NCBI GenBank assembly: GCA_022494885.1
Contig: JAGVSM010004954.1
Location: forward strand, 42,413-106,412
Direction: 5' to 3'
Length of the DNA stretch: 64,000 nt
Source of the DNA: Micrasema longulum
Taxonomy: Eukaryota; Arthropoda; Insecta; Trichoptera; Brachycentridae
The position numbers and the translations under genes are program-made. The notes under the pieces were generated by a model, which was given only the letters and a program-made list of their open reading frames with translations, was not told where the DNA came from and searched no databases. Position 1 is the first letter of the stretch. The number at the start of each line of letters is the position of its first letter. This document shows positions 10,741 through 21,368 of this stretch, piece after piece.

Positions 10741-10940
10741 CCACACAGTTTGCCCGTAGGAGTAGGCATAGAGGATAGAACGCCACATCACTCTATCTTT
10801 GCATACATACCTCACTTCCTCTACATTCATACATCGTCTCATGAACGCACGCCGATTATTCCTGCTCTTGAGATGTGCATTTTAAAGCATTTTATAGACT
10901 CGATCATGCCATGTCTTTCTCGGTCTTCCGTCGTGACATT
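10741..10940 (-). pseudogene. LINE-c C-terminal fragment
   Basis: On the minus strand, 'DGRPRKTWHDRVYKML' is followed by TAA, then 'NAHLKSRNNRRAFMRR' and 'CKDRVMWRSILYAYSYGQT'. This is the last part of non-LTR retrotransposon ORF2 proteins with a GRPRKTW motif. The fragment at 40432-40790 belongs to the same family and supplies the preceding residues. RT catalytic parts are absent and a stop interrupts the frame. The plus-strand frame at 10750-11007 is its shadow. Confidence 0.7.
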
Positions 10941-11899
10941 TTATGCCCGAGCCTTATTTTATATCAGTAAAGAACGGTTGGACAATCCATACCTAAAATA
11001 CTGCTGAAAGGTTTTTTTCCGAGGCTTCGAACGATCTCAATACCCTAGCAATTTAAGTATAGATTTAATGGAGGAAGAATTCGTACAATGTTCGAGGAAA
11101 TTCTTCGAAAACAATATTCATCAAATTCTTTCGCCTCCTACGCGTATTATTTTTTCGCGAAAAAATCACAAATATAAATTCTTTGTTCATTGTGAAAATT
11201 CAGAATATACCAATTATAATAGAACATAAATATGGATAATGTATTTTTTGGATCAAATACTGAATTTCAAATTAAATTTCGTATACAATAATTCACAAGA
11301 TTATTTTTTACTCAAGTATTTGATTAATTTTCTCGAATTGTAAACAGAGGGAAAACTCTGATAGTCAGGAGATCATTTTATTTGAAGTTAATATTTTGCG
11401 ATCTCAGAATAAAATTTATTTACAGTTTTTTATAGGCAAATTTCAATGAATGATCTATTAAACCATTAATTGTTTTTCAAATTTATTTTAAAAAAATATT
11501 TACAAAATAGTCTTAAATTAAAGTTCTGTTGAGTTGCATACATACAACTCGTCAGCAGATTCTTATAAATTGCATCGATTATTCATACAACCTACATTAT
11601 AAAAATATATTGCACTGGTTTTAAACCAAAAATATTTTTATTGGAAAAGTTCTGATTTCCCAGTGGTCGGCCACTTAGTTAATTCCAGCCATCGTATACC
11701 AGCTACGCAAGTAAGTTTCGTTTTTTTCTTATCAATAAAAAATTGCTTATTTTCAGAGAAATACAGAAAAATGTTTATTCAAAGTATCACCCCTCACAAG
11801 CTATATATTTGTGTCATCTCTTTGGTAATACATAAATACCGTGACGATAAAATGATGCGTCTTCGGACCGAAGCCATTCCTTCAAACAATTTTGAACTT
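10941..11899. other. No gene recognised
   Basis: About 950 bp of A+T-rich DNA with no repeat shared elsewhere in the window that I could find. A plus-strand frame at 11663-11923 (86 codons) has no recognisable domain and runs into the next FB copy. Confidence 0.35.
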
Positions 11900-12240
11900 C
11901 AACAATGTTTTGAGTATGTCTAAATCCTTGCAGACTGGCTGGATTTTCTCCCTAGGTAGATGTTCATATTTAAATTTGTTGCAACAAAGAGGGAAAACAT
12001 TTTTGAGAAGGGAATATGGGAGTCTAGGCATTTACAGGGCTTATGACTTGTCATTGGCTGGTTTAAGTGGCCACTTTACACACTGTGTAACATTCATCAT
12101 GCGGCCTATGTTTGAACATCTACGTTTCCTCAACTCTTCCATCTGTTGACTTTTGTGAAGTTAAAGAGCTGAAACCTTTATCATGCGGGTGAGAGTCATC
12201 CGGCTGAACCAATTCGCCTACTAGGCAACGCCTGAAAACA
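11900..12240. mobile_element. FB repeat, left arm plus core (A-type)
   Basis: Well-preserved reference copy for the A-type left half: end CAACAATGTTTTGAGTATG, CTTGCAGACTGGCTGG, CTCCCTAGG, TTTGTTGCAACAAAGAGGG, GTCTAGGCATTTACAGGGC, AAGTGGCCACTTTACAC and CTGTGTAACATTCATCATG, then the core to GCCTACTAGGCAACGCCTG. The right arm is missing; its place is taken by a LINE tail. Confidence 0.75.
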
Positions 12241-12249
12241 ATTTCCCAA

Positions 12250-12450
12250 TTTTGTATTTTATTTTATTTTATTTTATTTTGGGAAATCAATAGTTCTACA
12301 TACATATTTTTAGTAAACAAACAGATATAGTGTATAAACTCAGAACTAATAACATATTTCCACATAGTATACAAAGTTGGTAAAGAAAATATATTACATA
12401 TCAAATAAATACATACAATACTACTTATACTTCTTCTTTTACCAGGTAGT
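12250..12450 (-). repeat. Retroelement 3' tail with (TTTTA)n
   Basis: A (TTTTA) run at 12252-12280 followed by GGGAAATCAATAGTTCTAC looks like a poly(A)-type LINE tail read from the far side, so a minus-strand insertion. It sits between two FB copies. No coding part is present. Confidence 0.45.
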
Positions 12451-12454
12451 TAAT

Positions 12455-12609
12455 TCAACAATGTTTTGAGTATGTCCAAATGCTTGCAGACTGACTGGAT
12501 TTTCTCCCTAGGGAGATGTTCATATTTAAATTTGTTGCAACAGAAAGGGAAAACATTTTTGAGAAGGGAATATGGGAGTCTTGGCATTTACAGGGCTTAT
12601 GACCTGTCA
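12455..12609. repeat. FB repeat, left arm only (A-type)
   Basis: Runs from TTCAACAATGTTTTGAGTAT to GGGCTTATGACCTGTCAT and then stops abruptly at a piece of another repeat (family C). It is a close relative of the copy at 11900, only about 550 bp away in the same orientation. A tandem duplication is therefore possible. Confidence 0.7.
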
Positions 12610-12610
12610 T

Positions 12611-12675
12611 ATAGAATAAACTCTCGCGAAAACGGTTTATTGCATTGGCCATTTCCCCAATACGTCCCGATTAAA
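12611..12675 (+). repeat. Family C repeat fragment
   Basis: CTCTCGCGAAAACGGTTTATT, GCATTGGCC and CCAATACGTCCCGATTAA correspond, with changes, to the motif TCCCGCAAAAACGGTCATTC plus CATTGGCCACGCCCC that marks family C at 18305, 24862 and 46340. Confidence 0.5.
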
Positions 12676-13202
12676 TTTTAAATTTCTATTCGATAGCTTA
12701 AAGATATTTTAAACTTTGTTTGTGACCCCCTATGTCTCAGGTTAAACCTGCAAGCTGGTTCATCCTCTGCCTACTCCCATGGAGAAATGGCGTGATTGTA
12801 GCAGTAGTATTAGTAAAAAAACAATGAAAAATATCTTGTATCATTTTCTGACCCATGTAACACGAGCTTTAGTGTAAATATGTGCTGTGCTAGGGTCATT
12901 AATATTTCTCGAATCCAAAAACAAATTGAGAATATTCGCCCTTCTGAGACATTGCACTTTTTATGTTTTTTCTCGAGAGCGAAGAAAAATGAGAATCATT
13001 TTTCATTTTGTCCTCGTTCGCTGTAAATTAATAATCTAGGGCTACGGGGAGAATATGCGATTCGCAAAAATGAAATTTTCAAACACTCATTATTTAACTC
13101 CTTCATTTTATAGTAAATTGCTAAATTCCACCCCTTAGTATAGTAGTGATCACTAAGCTTAAAGTTCTGAGTTAAGAGTCCCAAAAACGTTCGCATCCAT
13201 TT
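12676..13202. other. No gene; possible retroelement tail at 12725-12815
   Basis: AGGTTAAACCTGCAAGCTGG, CTCTGCCTACTCCCATGG and a GATTGTAGCAGTAGTATTAG end resemble 3' ends of RTE/R1-like elements, but no coding part confirms it. The rest holds a 66-codon minus frame (12996-13196) with no recognisable domain. Confidence 0.3.
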
Positions 13203-14345
13203 TAAATTATTTTATTTTCTTTTATTCAGGAAACATACAGTACAGTTACAAAGTTTTATATTTTACACAGTTAGACTTAACTCTAATGGACCAGTGAAGT
13301 TTCCATATTATAGAGTAATTATATGTAAGGTTATTAATTAAAGTACAAAAAAGAGAAGGAAAAAAACATAATAGAAGTTGTTTAAAAATTTAAATTAAAG
13401 TAAAAAAATGAAGAAAATTTGTAAAAGTAATTAAAAGTTAAGAATTAAAATAAAGAATGAAAAACATGCCCAGATGTAAAAATAAAATAAAATAGTAATA
13501 ACATTTAAAAAAAAACGGAAAAACATAAATATTCACATACATATTTTAAGGCATTCAAAGAAACGATGAGAAGAATCTTTAAGTGAAATATAAGACAATG
13601 AATTTAAGTCAATTTAAAAAAAACATCTTCAAAATTAATGACACATAGTCAGAGCAGCAATATATTGATTTTATATACATATACAATATAAGTAATTAAA
13701 AGTAGTTTAAAAGTATAAAAACATGTCAATGCAGCAGAGAAAAAAAGGAATAACAGGTTTAGCAAGTAATATTGAAAATTTGAAAAAGCAATATAAGGAG
13801 AAGATTTTAAACCAAAGGTAGTTAATAAAATTTCAGTAAAGCAATTTTCGAGTAATACAAAATTCAGTTGAAAAGTTTGATTAAAATTAACAGTATTAAT
13901 GTATGTAATGTGAAGTGATGTAAGAGAAAAAGGGATCAACGGGAGTTTAATTCATAAGCTTTCAATACACTTTTAAAAAAAAATGTAATCCTTTATGACA
14001 GATATCTATATGGTGTAAAAAGCTGTTAAAAGTGGAACACGATCTTTGTAAAAACGAATTCTGACAATAGTTCGTATTGACGCTAGGTATACGAAAGGTT
14101 GGGTGATTTTGTAGGGCACGCGATGGACAGTTAATTTGAATTTTAGGAGCTGGGACGAATCGTAAGACTGTTAATAATTTTGTAGAGGAAAGTGAGGTCT
14201 AATTATGTTCTCCTTTTTTCAAGGTTAATAAGTTTGTGAAAACGCGCAGATAAGTCATAATTTTGAAATATAAGAGAACATCGGAAATTCAAATGCTTTA
14301 AAAATTTATGTTGTACTTTCTCCAGCCATTATGTAATTAATTTCT
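13203..14345 (-). pseudogene. LINE-v RT C-terminus with long 3' UTR, decayed
   Basis: From 14329 the minus strand reads 'WLEKVQHKFLKHLNF', 'RRT', a TAA stop, 'LDLTFLYKIINSL' and further on 'NTNYCQNSFLQR' and 'IDICHKGLHFF', ending at TGA near 13935. This is the C-terminal region of Jockey/CR1-like ORF2 with at least four in-frame stops. From 13934 to 13203 lies A+T-rich 3' UTR that ends in a T-rich tract on this strand. A second copy is at 43540-43790. The 96-codon frame at 13649-13939 lies in the 3' UTR and is not a gene. Confidence 0.7.
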
Positions 14346-14763
14346 TTTGTGTAGGTTGTTTAAGGTAATTTTTAATTGTAATGCGGTAAAATCTTTATGA
14401 GTGCTTTCAAAGACTCCGTATGCGGTTATAGTGAACGTATATAAGTGATGGGGGTTTGGTACAGTATACTACATTACAAATTCTATGTTTTTCTTTAAAA
14501 ACCTATCCGTCCCCATGGGAACAAATTAAGAATAAATAAAAATATTTAATTGTAATGACCTGTAGCTGTATTATTAATTGAATCGGCATTCACTTCGTAA
14601 CACTTCATTATAAATTATTATGAAAATAAAACTTTGTTATTAGTATGTATCTTTGTTGAATTACCTAATAAAATAAAATAAAAATAAATATGGGAGGAGT
14701 GCTTTCCCAAAACTGTGGTAGTGTTTTTGTAAAATAATAAAAATTGTGTAAAACTAATAAAAA
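14346..14763. other. No gene; half of a 33-bp inverted repeat
   Basis: At 14611-14643 lies TAAATTATTATGAAAATAAA and 13 further bases. They pair with 15053-15085 with one mismatch and so bracket the next FB copy. A retroelement-like (AATAA)n tract is at 14666-14690. Confidence 0.5.
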
Positions 14764-15056
14764 ACATATTACAACGGAGATGAAGAACACTTTAGAGAAG
14801 GTAATATAGAAGTCTAGGCATCTACAGGGCTTATGACCTGTCAATGGCTGGTTTAAGTGGCCACTTTACACACTGTGTAACATTCACCACTCTGCCCATA
14901 TTTGAACATCTATATTCCCTTAATTCTTTCATCTGTTGATGTTTGTGACTTCTATATTACCTTCCCTAAAGTGTTCTTCATCTCTGTTGTAATATGTCAA
15001 TGTTAACAGCTTCTCGTCTACAAAAATTTGGACAAACTCAAAATATTGTTGACTAA
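14764..15056. mobile_element. FB repeat (B-type), nested inside an outer inverted repeat
   Basis: Left arm CATATTACAACGGAGATGAAG, GTCTAGGCATCTACAGGGC, AAGTGGCCACTTTACAC and CTGTGTAACATTCACCAC. The right arm is short (ACTTCTATATTACCTTCCC, TGTTGTAATATGTCAATGTT) and ends at TCAAAATATTGTTGACTAA. The palindrome extends beyond the usual FB end into the 33-bp repeat at 15053-15085. Confidence 0.7.
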
Positions 15057-15085
15057 TAACGAAGTTTTATTTTCATAATAATTTA

Positions 15086-15540
15086 CCTGTAACTGTCATT
15101 AATTTAAAAACTCATTTTGATTTTTTTTTTTGTAAACCAGTAAAAACAAAAGCGTAGATTTTGTGAGTTAAAAAATATAAATCTATCGTTGTTTAGAAAT
15201 ACTTTTGTGTTACGTGCTCTAGCGCAGATAGAGGGGTTTAAAGAGTTTTTACAATCAAATCTGACAATCTTTGTGAAGTATAAGAGACTTAGAGAGATGA
15301 CACAGGCATTACTGTAACAAGTTCACGAGAATTTCTGGAAACTTCAAAACAAAGGGAAAAAAAAGCAATAACGTATAGTTAAATCGACACATTACAAGCG
15401 AGAAGAAAACCACATTTAAATTTATGGGTAATTGCTTTCCGTGCATTTATTTTTAAAAAAATATGCGGAGTAAGAGCGGATTGATGAATATGTAATAAAA
15501 TGTAGTTTTTTTTTACACTCTCGCAGATTTTTACACGAAT
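15086..15540. other. No gene recognised
   Basis: A+T-rich DNA with no shared repeat or frame of note. Confidence 0.3.
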
Positions 15541-16190
15541 CATTATCATCATTAGTGGCGTTACAGCCCGTCATGGGCCTGATCTTCTCCAGAATTCGTC
15601 TCCATTCCTCCCTGCACCCTGCGGCTGTTTTCCAGTTCGTCAGGCCAATGATCTAATGTCACTTTCTACATTATCCAGATATCTTAATTTTAGTCTGCCT
15701 CTGCTTCGTCTGCCTTGCGGGGTGGTTCAAATAATCTTTTTTGGGGTACGATTATCATTCATTCTATGCACATGGCTCAAGATTTGTAATCTTCTTATTT
15801 TTATAAATTGTGTAATGCTGGGCTTGCCATACAGTGCTTCTTTTTTATGATTAAACCGTCTCCTCTACACTCTGTTTTGGTGGACAGCACCAAATATCAT
15901 AATTTCCTTAATATTTTTCTTTCAAATACTAATACCATGTTTTCAACTCTTTTGGTCGTAACCCAGCATTTGGCACCATATGCAATAACCGGCTTGAAGA
16001 GAGTTTTGTATATAATTGTCTTAGTTTTTCAAGAGAGCAATATGAATCCCAGATTTTTAAACATGCCATAATAACATATGTTTGCTGCTGATAGCCGGGC
16101 TCTAATCTCGGTATTATAATTGGTATCATTACTAATTTCAATACCTAAATATTTAAAAGGGTTGACTATGTTGTGGGACCAAACGTAAAA
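15541..16190 (-). pseudogene. LINE-r (RTE/R1-like) RT C-terminal region, decayed
   Basis: The minus strand reads 'NPFKYLGIEISND', 'IRARLSAANICYYGM', a stop, 'YKTLFKPVIAYGAKCW', 'TTKRVENMVLVFERKILRK', then in another frame 'VPQKRLFEPPRKADEAEAD'. This order (LG-I-E thumb, V-Y-G-x-x-W, FERKILRKI) is the familiar tail of RTE/R1-type ORF2 proteins. The element ends in an ATTAGTGATGATAAT-type 3' terminus (15541-15556). Several stops and shifts are present and no catalytic RT motif remains. The frames 15656-15850, 15808-16071 and 15929-16141 are parts or shadows of this relic. Confidence 0.7.
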
Positions 16191-16410
16191 CAATCTACAC
16201 ACTAATGTTAAAGATGCCCCTTATTTATTTAAATTAAGTCAAGATTGATGTGTCTCTATCTAAATATTTAAGTTGTTCCTTTATCCTTCTTCTTTCCTTC
16301 GCATCCCCTCTCTGCTATTTATAGTAAAGTTTTAATCTTCGTTTTTAAATTTGTATAAAATTGTAAGATTCAATATGTCCATGTCCTTGTAGTTTTCTCA
16401 AACTGAATGG

Positions 16411-16505
16411 TTTGGGTAGGTAGGAAGAAATTGCAATAAGGCAATATACCCGCCCTTATATGCATATATATTGTGTATGTACATAAAGTGTTAAATAAAT
16501 AAAAC
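16411..16505 (+). repeat. LINE-s 3' end with stem-loop
   Basis: GGTAGGAAGAAATTGCAATA, AGGCAATATACCCGCCC, GTATGTACATAAAGTG and a TTAAATAAATAAAAC tail match the LINE-s terminal signature. The upstream 16191-16410 is not recognisable. Confidence 0.55.
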
Positions 16506-16688
16506 GTCAATTGCCTGCTGTATATAGTTTTGTCACTTTCTGGATAGCATATATTTAGTTTTAGATGTATTCATTTTAAGACGCATGTCGCTTGCAGCCA
16601 AAAATGATAATTATGAATTCATGTAAAATTGAACACGTGACCTTATGCGAAGTAGTAATTTTTAATTTCAAGGCATATGTATTAAAGT

Positions 16689-17130
16689 ATGGCTAAAAGT
16701 GCAATGGGTAGAGTTGTCATGATATGGAAGGATCGAAGCATTACCAAAAATACGAAAGTTTATCTTGTCAAAACTGATTTTCTCATTATTCCTATACGGA
16801 GTAGAAATATGGGACACAGAGAGTCAGAGAGAAACAAGATTAAAACCTTCGAAATGTGGTATTGGAGAAGAATGCTTCAGATTTCATCACCAGGAAAAAA
16901 CCAGACAGCCTCGTAAAGCTTCCTGTGATGGGTGGAGCGGAAGAAAGAAGATCCAGAGGTCGCTCACCTACCCGATGGAGGGACTGAATTAAATCTACGC
17001 GGCTGTCTTTAGTGACATGCTCTTCGCTCTGCCCAGAACAGGACTACCTGGAGACAGACCACACAAGTAATGATCGAGTGAAGCCGTCATTTTCAATCAT
17101 GAGGGAAAGGACGAGATAAAAAAAGAAGAA
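16689..17130 (+). pseudogene. LINE-g RT C-terminal region, frameshifted
   Basis: The plus strand reads 'MAKSAMGRVVMIWKDRSITK' and 'TKVYLVKT', shifts frame for 'LFLYGVEIWDTESQRE', shifts back for 'KTFEMWYWRRMLQIS', and ends with 'RRSRGRSPTRWRD', a stop and 'IKSTRLSLVT'. This follows the order of R1/RTE-type ORF2 tails (IWKDR, Y-G-E-x-W, FEMWxWRRML, GRxPTRW). The 3' end is an AAGAAGAAGAA-type tail near 17120. The two overlapping frames at 16689 and 16765 are pieces of one broken protein. It lies 0.5 kb from the LINE-r relic on the opposite strand. Confidence 0.75.
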
Positions 17131-17805
17131 GAATACTATAGTACTAATTTTAGTAACACAATCTAGTGCTGAATCGTAAATCGCGCCGTTCTCAATCATC
17201 ACAACATTTTATGAAGGTGATCAAAAATGGCGTTCGATTTAATTATTTAATAACTAAAATTAAATTTGCGCATTGGTGGGAAATGTTCATCTGGAGGTAT
17301 GCGTTAATCAACACCCTGTAAAATGGGATCATTGACATAAATTCCCCTAATTGGATGCCCTATTACTCCGGAGCTAATAACACAAGCATAGAACTGAAAT
17401 TATGGCACAACTAACTAGTTAACTGAAATTACCGTGCCTGCGTCTATTGTAATGCTGTCCTGGTATCTTGAGCAGGAGCACAGAAGGTGCGGGAGATATC
17501 AGATAACAAGCTACTCCAAATCGTAGGAAGGAATATTTTGAATAACGTGACGCAACAAAGACTGTCCTTTGATATTTAAAATGTTATTAGAAATCGTTTA
17601 ATTAGATTAGATTTGAATTAAAGAGCGAAGCTGTTTATTTAATAAAATGTATTGAAAATATATATATTATCAACATTTTTAGATAGCACGATGCTAAGTT
17701 CGTTGAGTTCTATCTTAATTAAACAACTTGATCAACGTAAATAATAAGTATTTGTTTTTTACAAAATTTGTGCACTACTGTGCCAAAAACATCCTCGCGT
17801 TACTT
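17131..17805. other. No gene; low-identity repeat half
   Basis: At 17640-17790 a segment with ACTTGATCAACGTAAATAAT resembles 19500-19650 (ACTTGATCAACATAAGTAAA), suggesting a shared but degraded element. The rest, including the more balanced 17220-17560, is unassigned. Confidence 0.35.
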
Positions 17806-17983
17806 TATTATTTATTTTTGCACCACAACAGGCCAGGAGGCCCAATAACAATGGTGGATTACATCACAGAACACCCAGCATGACAAAAATCAAATTTTCT
17901 TTTTTCTTTTCTCACCGAGAATCGAACCCGCAGCCTTCCGTGCGTGAGTCAAGCTACTTGACCACTACACCACGGAGGCCGCC
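17806..17983 (-). mobile_element. tRNA-derived SINE, family 2
   Basis: On the minus strand the head reads GGCCTCCGTGGTGTAGTGGT, then GCTTGACTCACGCACGG and the box B-like GGGTTCGATTCTCGG. The body has GGGTGTTCTGTGATGTAATC, GGGCCTCCTGGCCTGTTGTG and GTGCAAAAATAAATAATA. Family 2 copies also lie at 19841 and 56330 on the plus strand. Boxes A and B make it an RNA polymerase III type SINE. The body stem GGCCTCCTGGCC is self-complementary in part. Confidence 0.8.
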
Positions 17984-18304
17984 ATGCTGATACGGTGCTG
18001 ATAGTAATTAAACATACAAAAAATGAAAGATTTTCAATCGAAAAACAGAATATTCGTAGGCAATTGCTAAGATTATTTATGGTTGAAGTCAAAACTTTTA
18101 ATATTTTATATCTAATTGCTAAGAACATAAAAAAAACATCAGCTCATGCTCGCAACGGGAACGAAAGAACCACGAAATTCGTAGAAATACTAATTGACGT
18201 CTGGCAAAAGTACGGGCAACTTGTGACGCGTGAAATTGTCTCTCTCGATACCAAATATATATATGTAGCATCAAGAAAGAGACGTAAAGAGTGTGAGAAA
18301 CAAT
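17984..18304. other. No gene recognised
   Basis: A 103-codon plus frame (17995-18306) rich in Lys and Arg has no recognisable domain. It ends at the edge of a repeat and has no support as a gene. Confidence 0.3.
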
Positions 18305-18710
18305 AGAGAAACATAACTTTTTTTAAACATTTTAAAAGTAATAAAGAGCTATGAAATACTGTTAAGTAAAAAAAAAATTGCCAATTATTAGTGGCATAAA
18401 AATAATTTTTAATTTTGGATTCCCGCAAAAACGGTCATTCCATTGGCCACGCCCCTTATACATAACGATTAATGTTTATTTGTTCCTTGCTATTGAAATT
18501 TGTGTAGAACAATATCACGAATCTTGACGTCACAACAACTAAGGCCAAACACGTCGCATTTTTCTACGAACGTATTTTTATTGAATTTCTTTTTTACATT
18601 TATGTATGAACAAATTTCTCCAAAATATCCATATTGATTTTGAAAATACAATTAATTATTATAAATCCATTTCATATACTTTTTTATCGGTATTCGTAGA
18701 ACCCATGTGA
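18305..18710 (+). repeat. Family C repeat
   Basis: The segment matches the reverse complement of 24862-25285 over nearly its full length. It includes ATTCCCGCAAAAACGGTCAT, CCATTGGCCACGCCCC, ATCACGAATCTTGAC, GGCCAAACACGT and GAAAATACAATTAATTAT. No terminal repeats, tail or coding sequence let me class it. Four copies or pieces occur in the window. Confidence 0.65.
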
Positions 18711-18870
18711 TATTTTCCTATTGTATGTTCGGTTCTCTTTTACGTCATACGCCGGAACATGCGACACATAGGTAAACTTTTTATTGTATAAAGGAATTAT
18801 CTGCGATTTCTGATAAAATGCTTTTTCTTTTCGTAATAAGTATCAATTATTGAATGAAAAAATATTTTGA

Positions 18871-18890
18871 CCGAAACGTCAATGTATAAT
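18871..18890 (+). other. Isolated CCGAAACGTC word, possible PLE terminus remnant
   Basis: TTTTGACCGAAACGTCAA matches the 3' half of the hammerhead-like block of the PLE at 7083-7131. The 5' half (CUGANGA) is not recognisable upstream, so this may be coincidence. Confidence 0.2.
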
Positions 18891-18952
18891 GGAGGAATGC
18901 CGAAAATCTTAACCCAGAATTTATTATATGTATAAAGATGTAATGTGTACTA

Positions 18953-19472
18953 TAGTCCTTAAAATATAGCTTGATTAGAATGACAGCTGTCAAACTAATT
19001 TTATCAGTGCTGAGAAATTACTGATCACTGATCAAATCGATTTAATCAGTTATTTCATGCAATCATAAAACTCTGTTTCCGAAAATTGATATAAAAAACG
19101 CCAAAACAAGGCTATTATAGTGTGTTTAACACAATTATTCACCAAAAAATGAGACATTTATACTTTTTTCATGAACAACATCAAATGAATTATTTTTTAT
19201 TCGATCAATTTGTCCCATCTCTAACGTTTTTGCAAAATGATATAACCTTGTAAGAACGTCGTTAATAATTACGTTTATTTTAGTTTTCTTTAAGTTTTAA
19301 ATCTGATTTTATAAATAAATCTTGATTTATGTTTCATGCATTGTATTAAAAAAATTAATTAACTTTTTAATATAATATAACTTTTTAAATAACTCCTTTG
19401 ACGTTACTACAAAGTTATGTCGTCACTTTTTCTGACAACTGTCATTCTAATCATGTTACATTTTAAAGACTT
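18953..19472. mobile_element. MITE with about 45-bp terminal inverted repeats, TA-flanked
   Basis: The left end TAGTCCTTAAAATATAGC continues TTGATTAGAATGACAGCTG. The reverse complement of the right end reads AAGTCTTTAAAATGTAAC and then ATGATTAGAATGACAGTTG. TA occurs on both outer sides (18951-18952, 19473-19474). The 520-bp interior has no open frame. This fits a non-autonomous Tc1/mariner-type element, though other TA-targeting groups are possible. Confidence 0.7.
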
Positions 19473-19840
19473 TAGCTACACATCACCGGGAATGGAGAGT
19501 TAATAAATGTTACAAAAATATATATTTTATTAACATTTATCGATAGTTTAATTTAATTATTTTTTAGTTATATAACTTGATCAACATAAGTAAAAGGTAG
19601 TCGTTTTCTACGAAATTAAAATTGAAATGACTCAAAATTAGAAAGTGCAGTGGAGAAACTATCACTCCCTCTCACTTCTGTTGACTTTTCTTCATAGTCC
19701 TAACGCACCTATGTACTATATACCTCTGTGAAAAAATTCAACGCTTATCAGTACACGGTTTACTTCTTTGTTTAATATTTGCATTGTTAATATGTTCAAA
19801 TAACATTTGAACATATAATTTCGGGTGGCGCTTTACATGG
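19473..19840. other. No gene; second half of a weak repeat pair
   Basis: 19500-19650 resembles 17640-17790. Nothing coding is seen between the MITE and the SINE. Confidence 0.35.
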
Positions 19841-20030
19841 CGGCCTCCGTGGTGTAGTGGTCAAGACGCTTGACTCACGCACGGAAGGTTCCGGGTTCGA
19901 TTCCCGGTGAGAACACAAACATTAAAATGTGATTTTTCTCAAGCCTGGGTGCTCTGTGATGTAATTCACCACTGTAATTAGGCCTCCTGGCCTGTTGTGG
20001 TGCAAATAAAAAATGTAATAATGAATAATC
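19841..20030 (+). mobile_element. tRNA-derived SINE, family 2
   Basis: Best-preserved copy of the family: CGGCCTCCGTGGTGTAGTGG (box A), GACGCTTGACTCACGCACGG, then CCGGGTTCGATTCCCGGTG (box B). The body has GGGTGCTCTGTGATGTAATT, GGCCTCCTGGCCTGTTGTGG and GTGCAAATAAAAAATG. The anticodon arm does not pair well, so this is a SINE head and not a working tRNA. Confidence 0.85.
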
Positions 20031-20477
20031 AATTTTCTGTGACTACATAAGCATGTATTTGTATACATTTCTCAAAACTCGTATCAGGCTGTTGTTATCT
20101 GAGATATTTCGGCCAAAGAGATTTTTTATACCAAAACCAATCAGAAAACTCTCAAGGGTAAGAGGTTACGGCTCTCAAAAGGTCGAATAGTCAACCCGAA
20201 TTTTATAAAAAAAGGACGAATCAAAGACCGGAAGTCACCGACGGCCAAATAAAAAAAAACACTTTTCAATCCCGAATAGAAAAAGTAAGAAAAAGGCAAA
20301 CAGCTAAGAACTATTCTTAGAATTTAGTTCTTTTAGTAAGGACAAAAAATCTGTCGATTTGTTTTTCAAATCTTCTGTTTGGAAAAAAACCTTTCTCAAA
20401 CTGATTGCTTTTTTTAAATGTTACACCTAATTGGGAAGACCGTACAAAATCGCATACTAATCTATTTTATTTTTTTA
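20031..20477. other. No gene recognised
   Basis: A+T-rich DNA without a recognisable frame or shared repeat. Confidence 0.3.
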
Positions 20478-21011
20478 AATTTAAAAAAAAAATTATTTGA
20501 AAATTTATTTATAAACCCTTACGGATTATTACATTCATATTACATAAAATAACATATACATTTTTCGTTTATACTCAGTTGTTCAAGATAATATTTTTTA
20601 CATCTTTTGAAAAGTTTGTCTGAGTCTTTTGTTTAGTTTTGTCTGGTAGTTTATTGTATAATTTCAGTCCCTGGTTCATTAGTCTTGATTGTCCTTGTCT
20701 TATTTTAGAAAGTTGTATATGGTATTTGTCTGATATTCTCGTATTATGTCCATGTTGACTACAATTTTTTACTAGTTTTAGTTCTTTGTCTACAATTATA
20801 TTAGTGGCTAATTTATGGATAAATTTTAATGATTCTAGTTGAAAGAGTTCAGTTATATTTAATTGCTTAGTTTGTCTAAAAAGTTCTCTACTTGCAGTTA
20901 AATACGGAAGGTCATATACTAACTTTAATATTTTATTTTGTTGTCTTTGTAGTCTGTTTATGTCATTTTGATATCCTGCTCCCCACAAATATTTATACTG
21001 CAATGACAATT
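20478..21011 (-). pseudogene. LINE-x RT C-terminus, 5'-truncated
   Basis: A 144-codon minus frame (20575-21009) reads 'QYKYLWGAGYQNDINRLQR', 'QQNKILKLVYDLPYLTASRE', 'SDKYHIQLSKIRQGQSRLMN' and 'GLKLYNKLPDKTK'. This is the post-RT region of CR1/Jockey-like LINEs (Y-x-x-WG, LQxxQNKIL, LPYLT, YN-LPD). It is open throughout, which suggests a younger copy than the other LINEs here. About 100 bp of 3' UTR follows to a T-rich boundary at 20478. Its 5' edge coincides with a perfect inverted repeat. The apparent Met start is just where the truncation falls. Confidence 0.75.
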
Positions 21012-21044
21012 AATGTATAAATTGTCATTGCAGTATAAATATTT
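20987..21044. repeat. Perfect inverted repeat, 25-bp arms, 8-base loop
   Basis: Arm 20987-21011 begins AAATATTTATACTGCAATG. Its exact complement occupies 21020-21044. The loop is AATGTATA. The left arm is the 5' edge of the LINE-x coding sequence; the right arm is the same bases copied backwards. Confidence 0.9.
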
Positions 21045-21368
21045 TTTGTTTGATAAAAGGTTACAATATTAAGCGCTGATAGCCAGAAGATCTTAACCGA
21101 CATTCAAACAGTTTTTGCAAAACGGATTCCAAACATTTATGACTTGTTTTTATAAAATTACTAAGGCTGCTGTTAATGTTACTATTTTTTCTTGACATAA
21201 ATGAAAAGGAAACAAATTATGTAAGCTGTTTAGCCTTTATGTTTCCCTGGTATATTATTTTGTGAAATTTGGCCATGAAGATTTTTTTGATTTATTTGGT
21301 TTTCTTATTAGTGTGGCTAAAAACATATATTGTTTTTCAATCTAATTACATACTCTTTCTCTTTTTAT

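Noticed and set aside
13649..13939. 96-codon minus-strand hydrophobic protein
   Set aside because: It lies in the LINE-v 3' UTR and reflects A-rich DNA on the opposite strand.
20575..21009. A host gene on the minus strand
   Set aside because: The 144-codon frame is open but is clearly the end of a LINE ORF2 and lacks the upstream RT.
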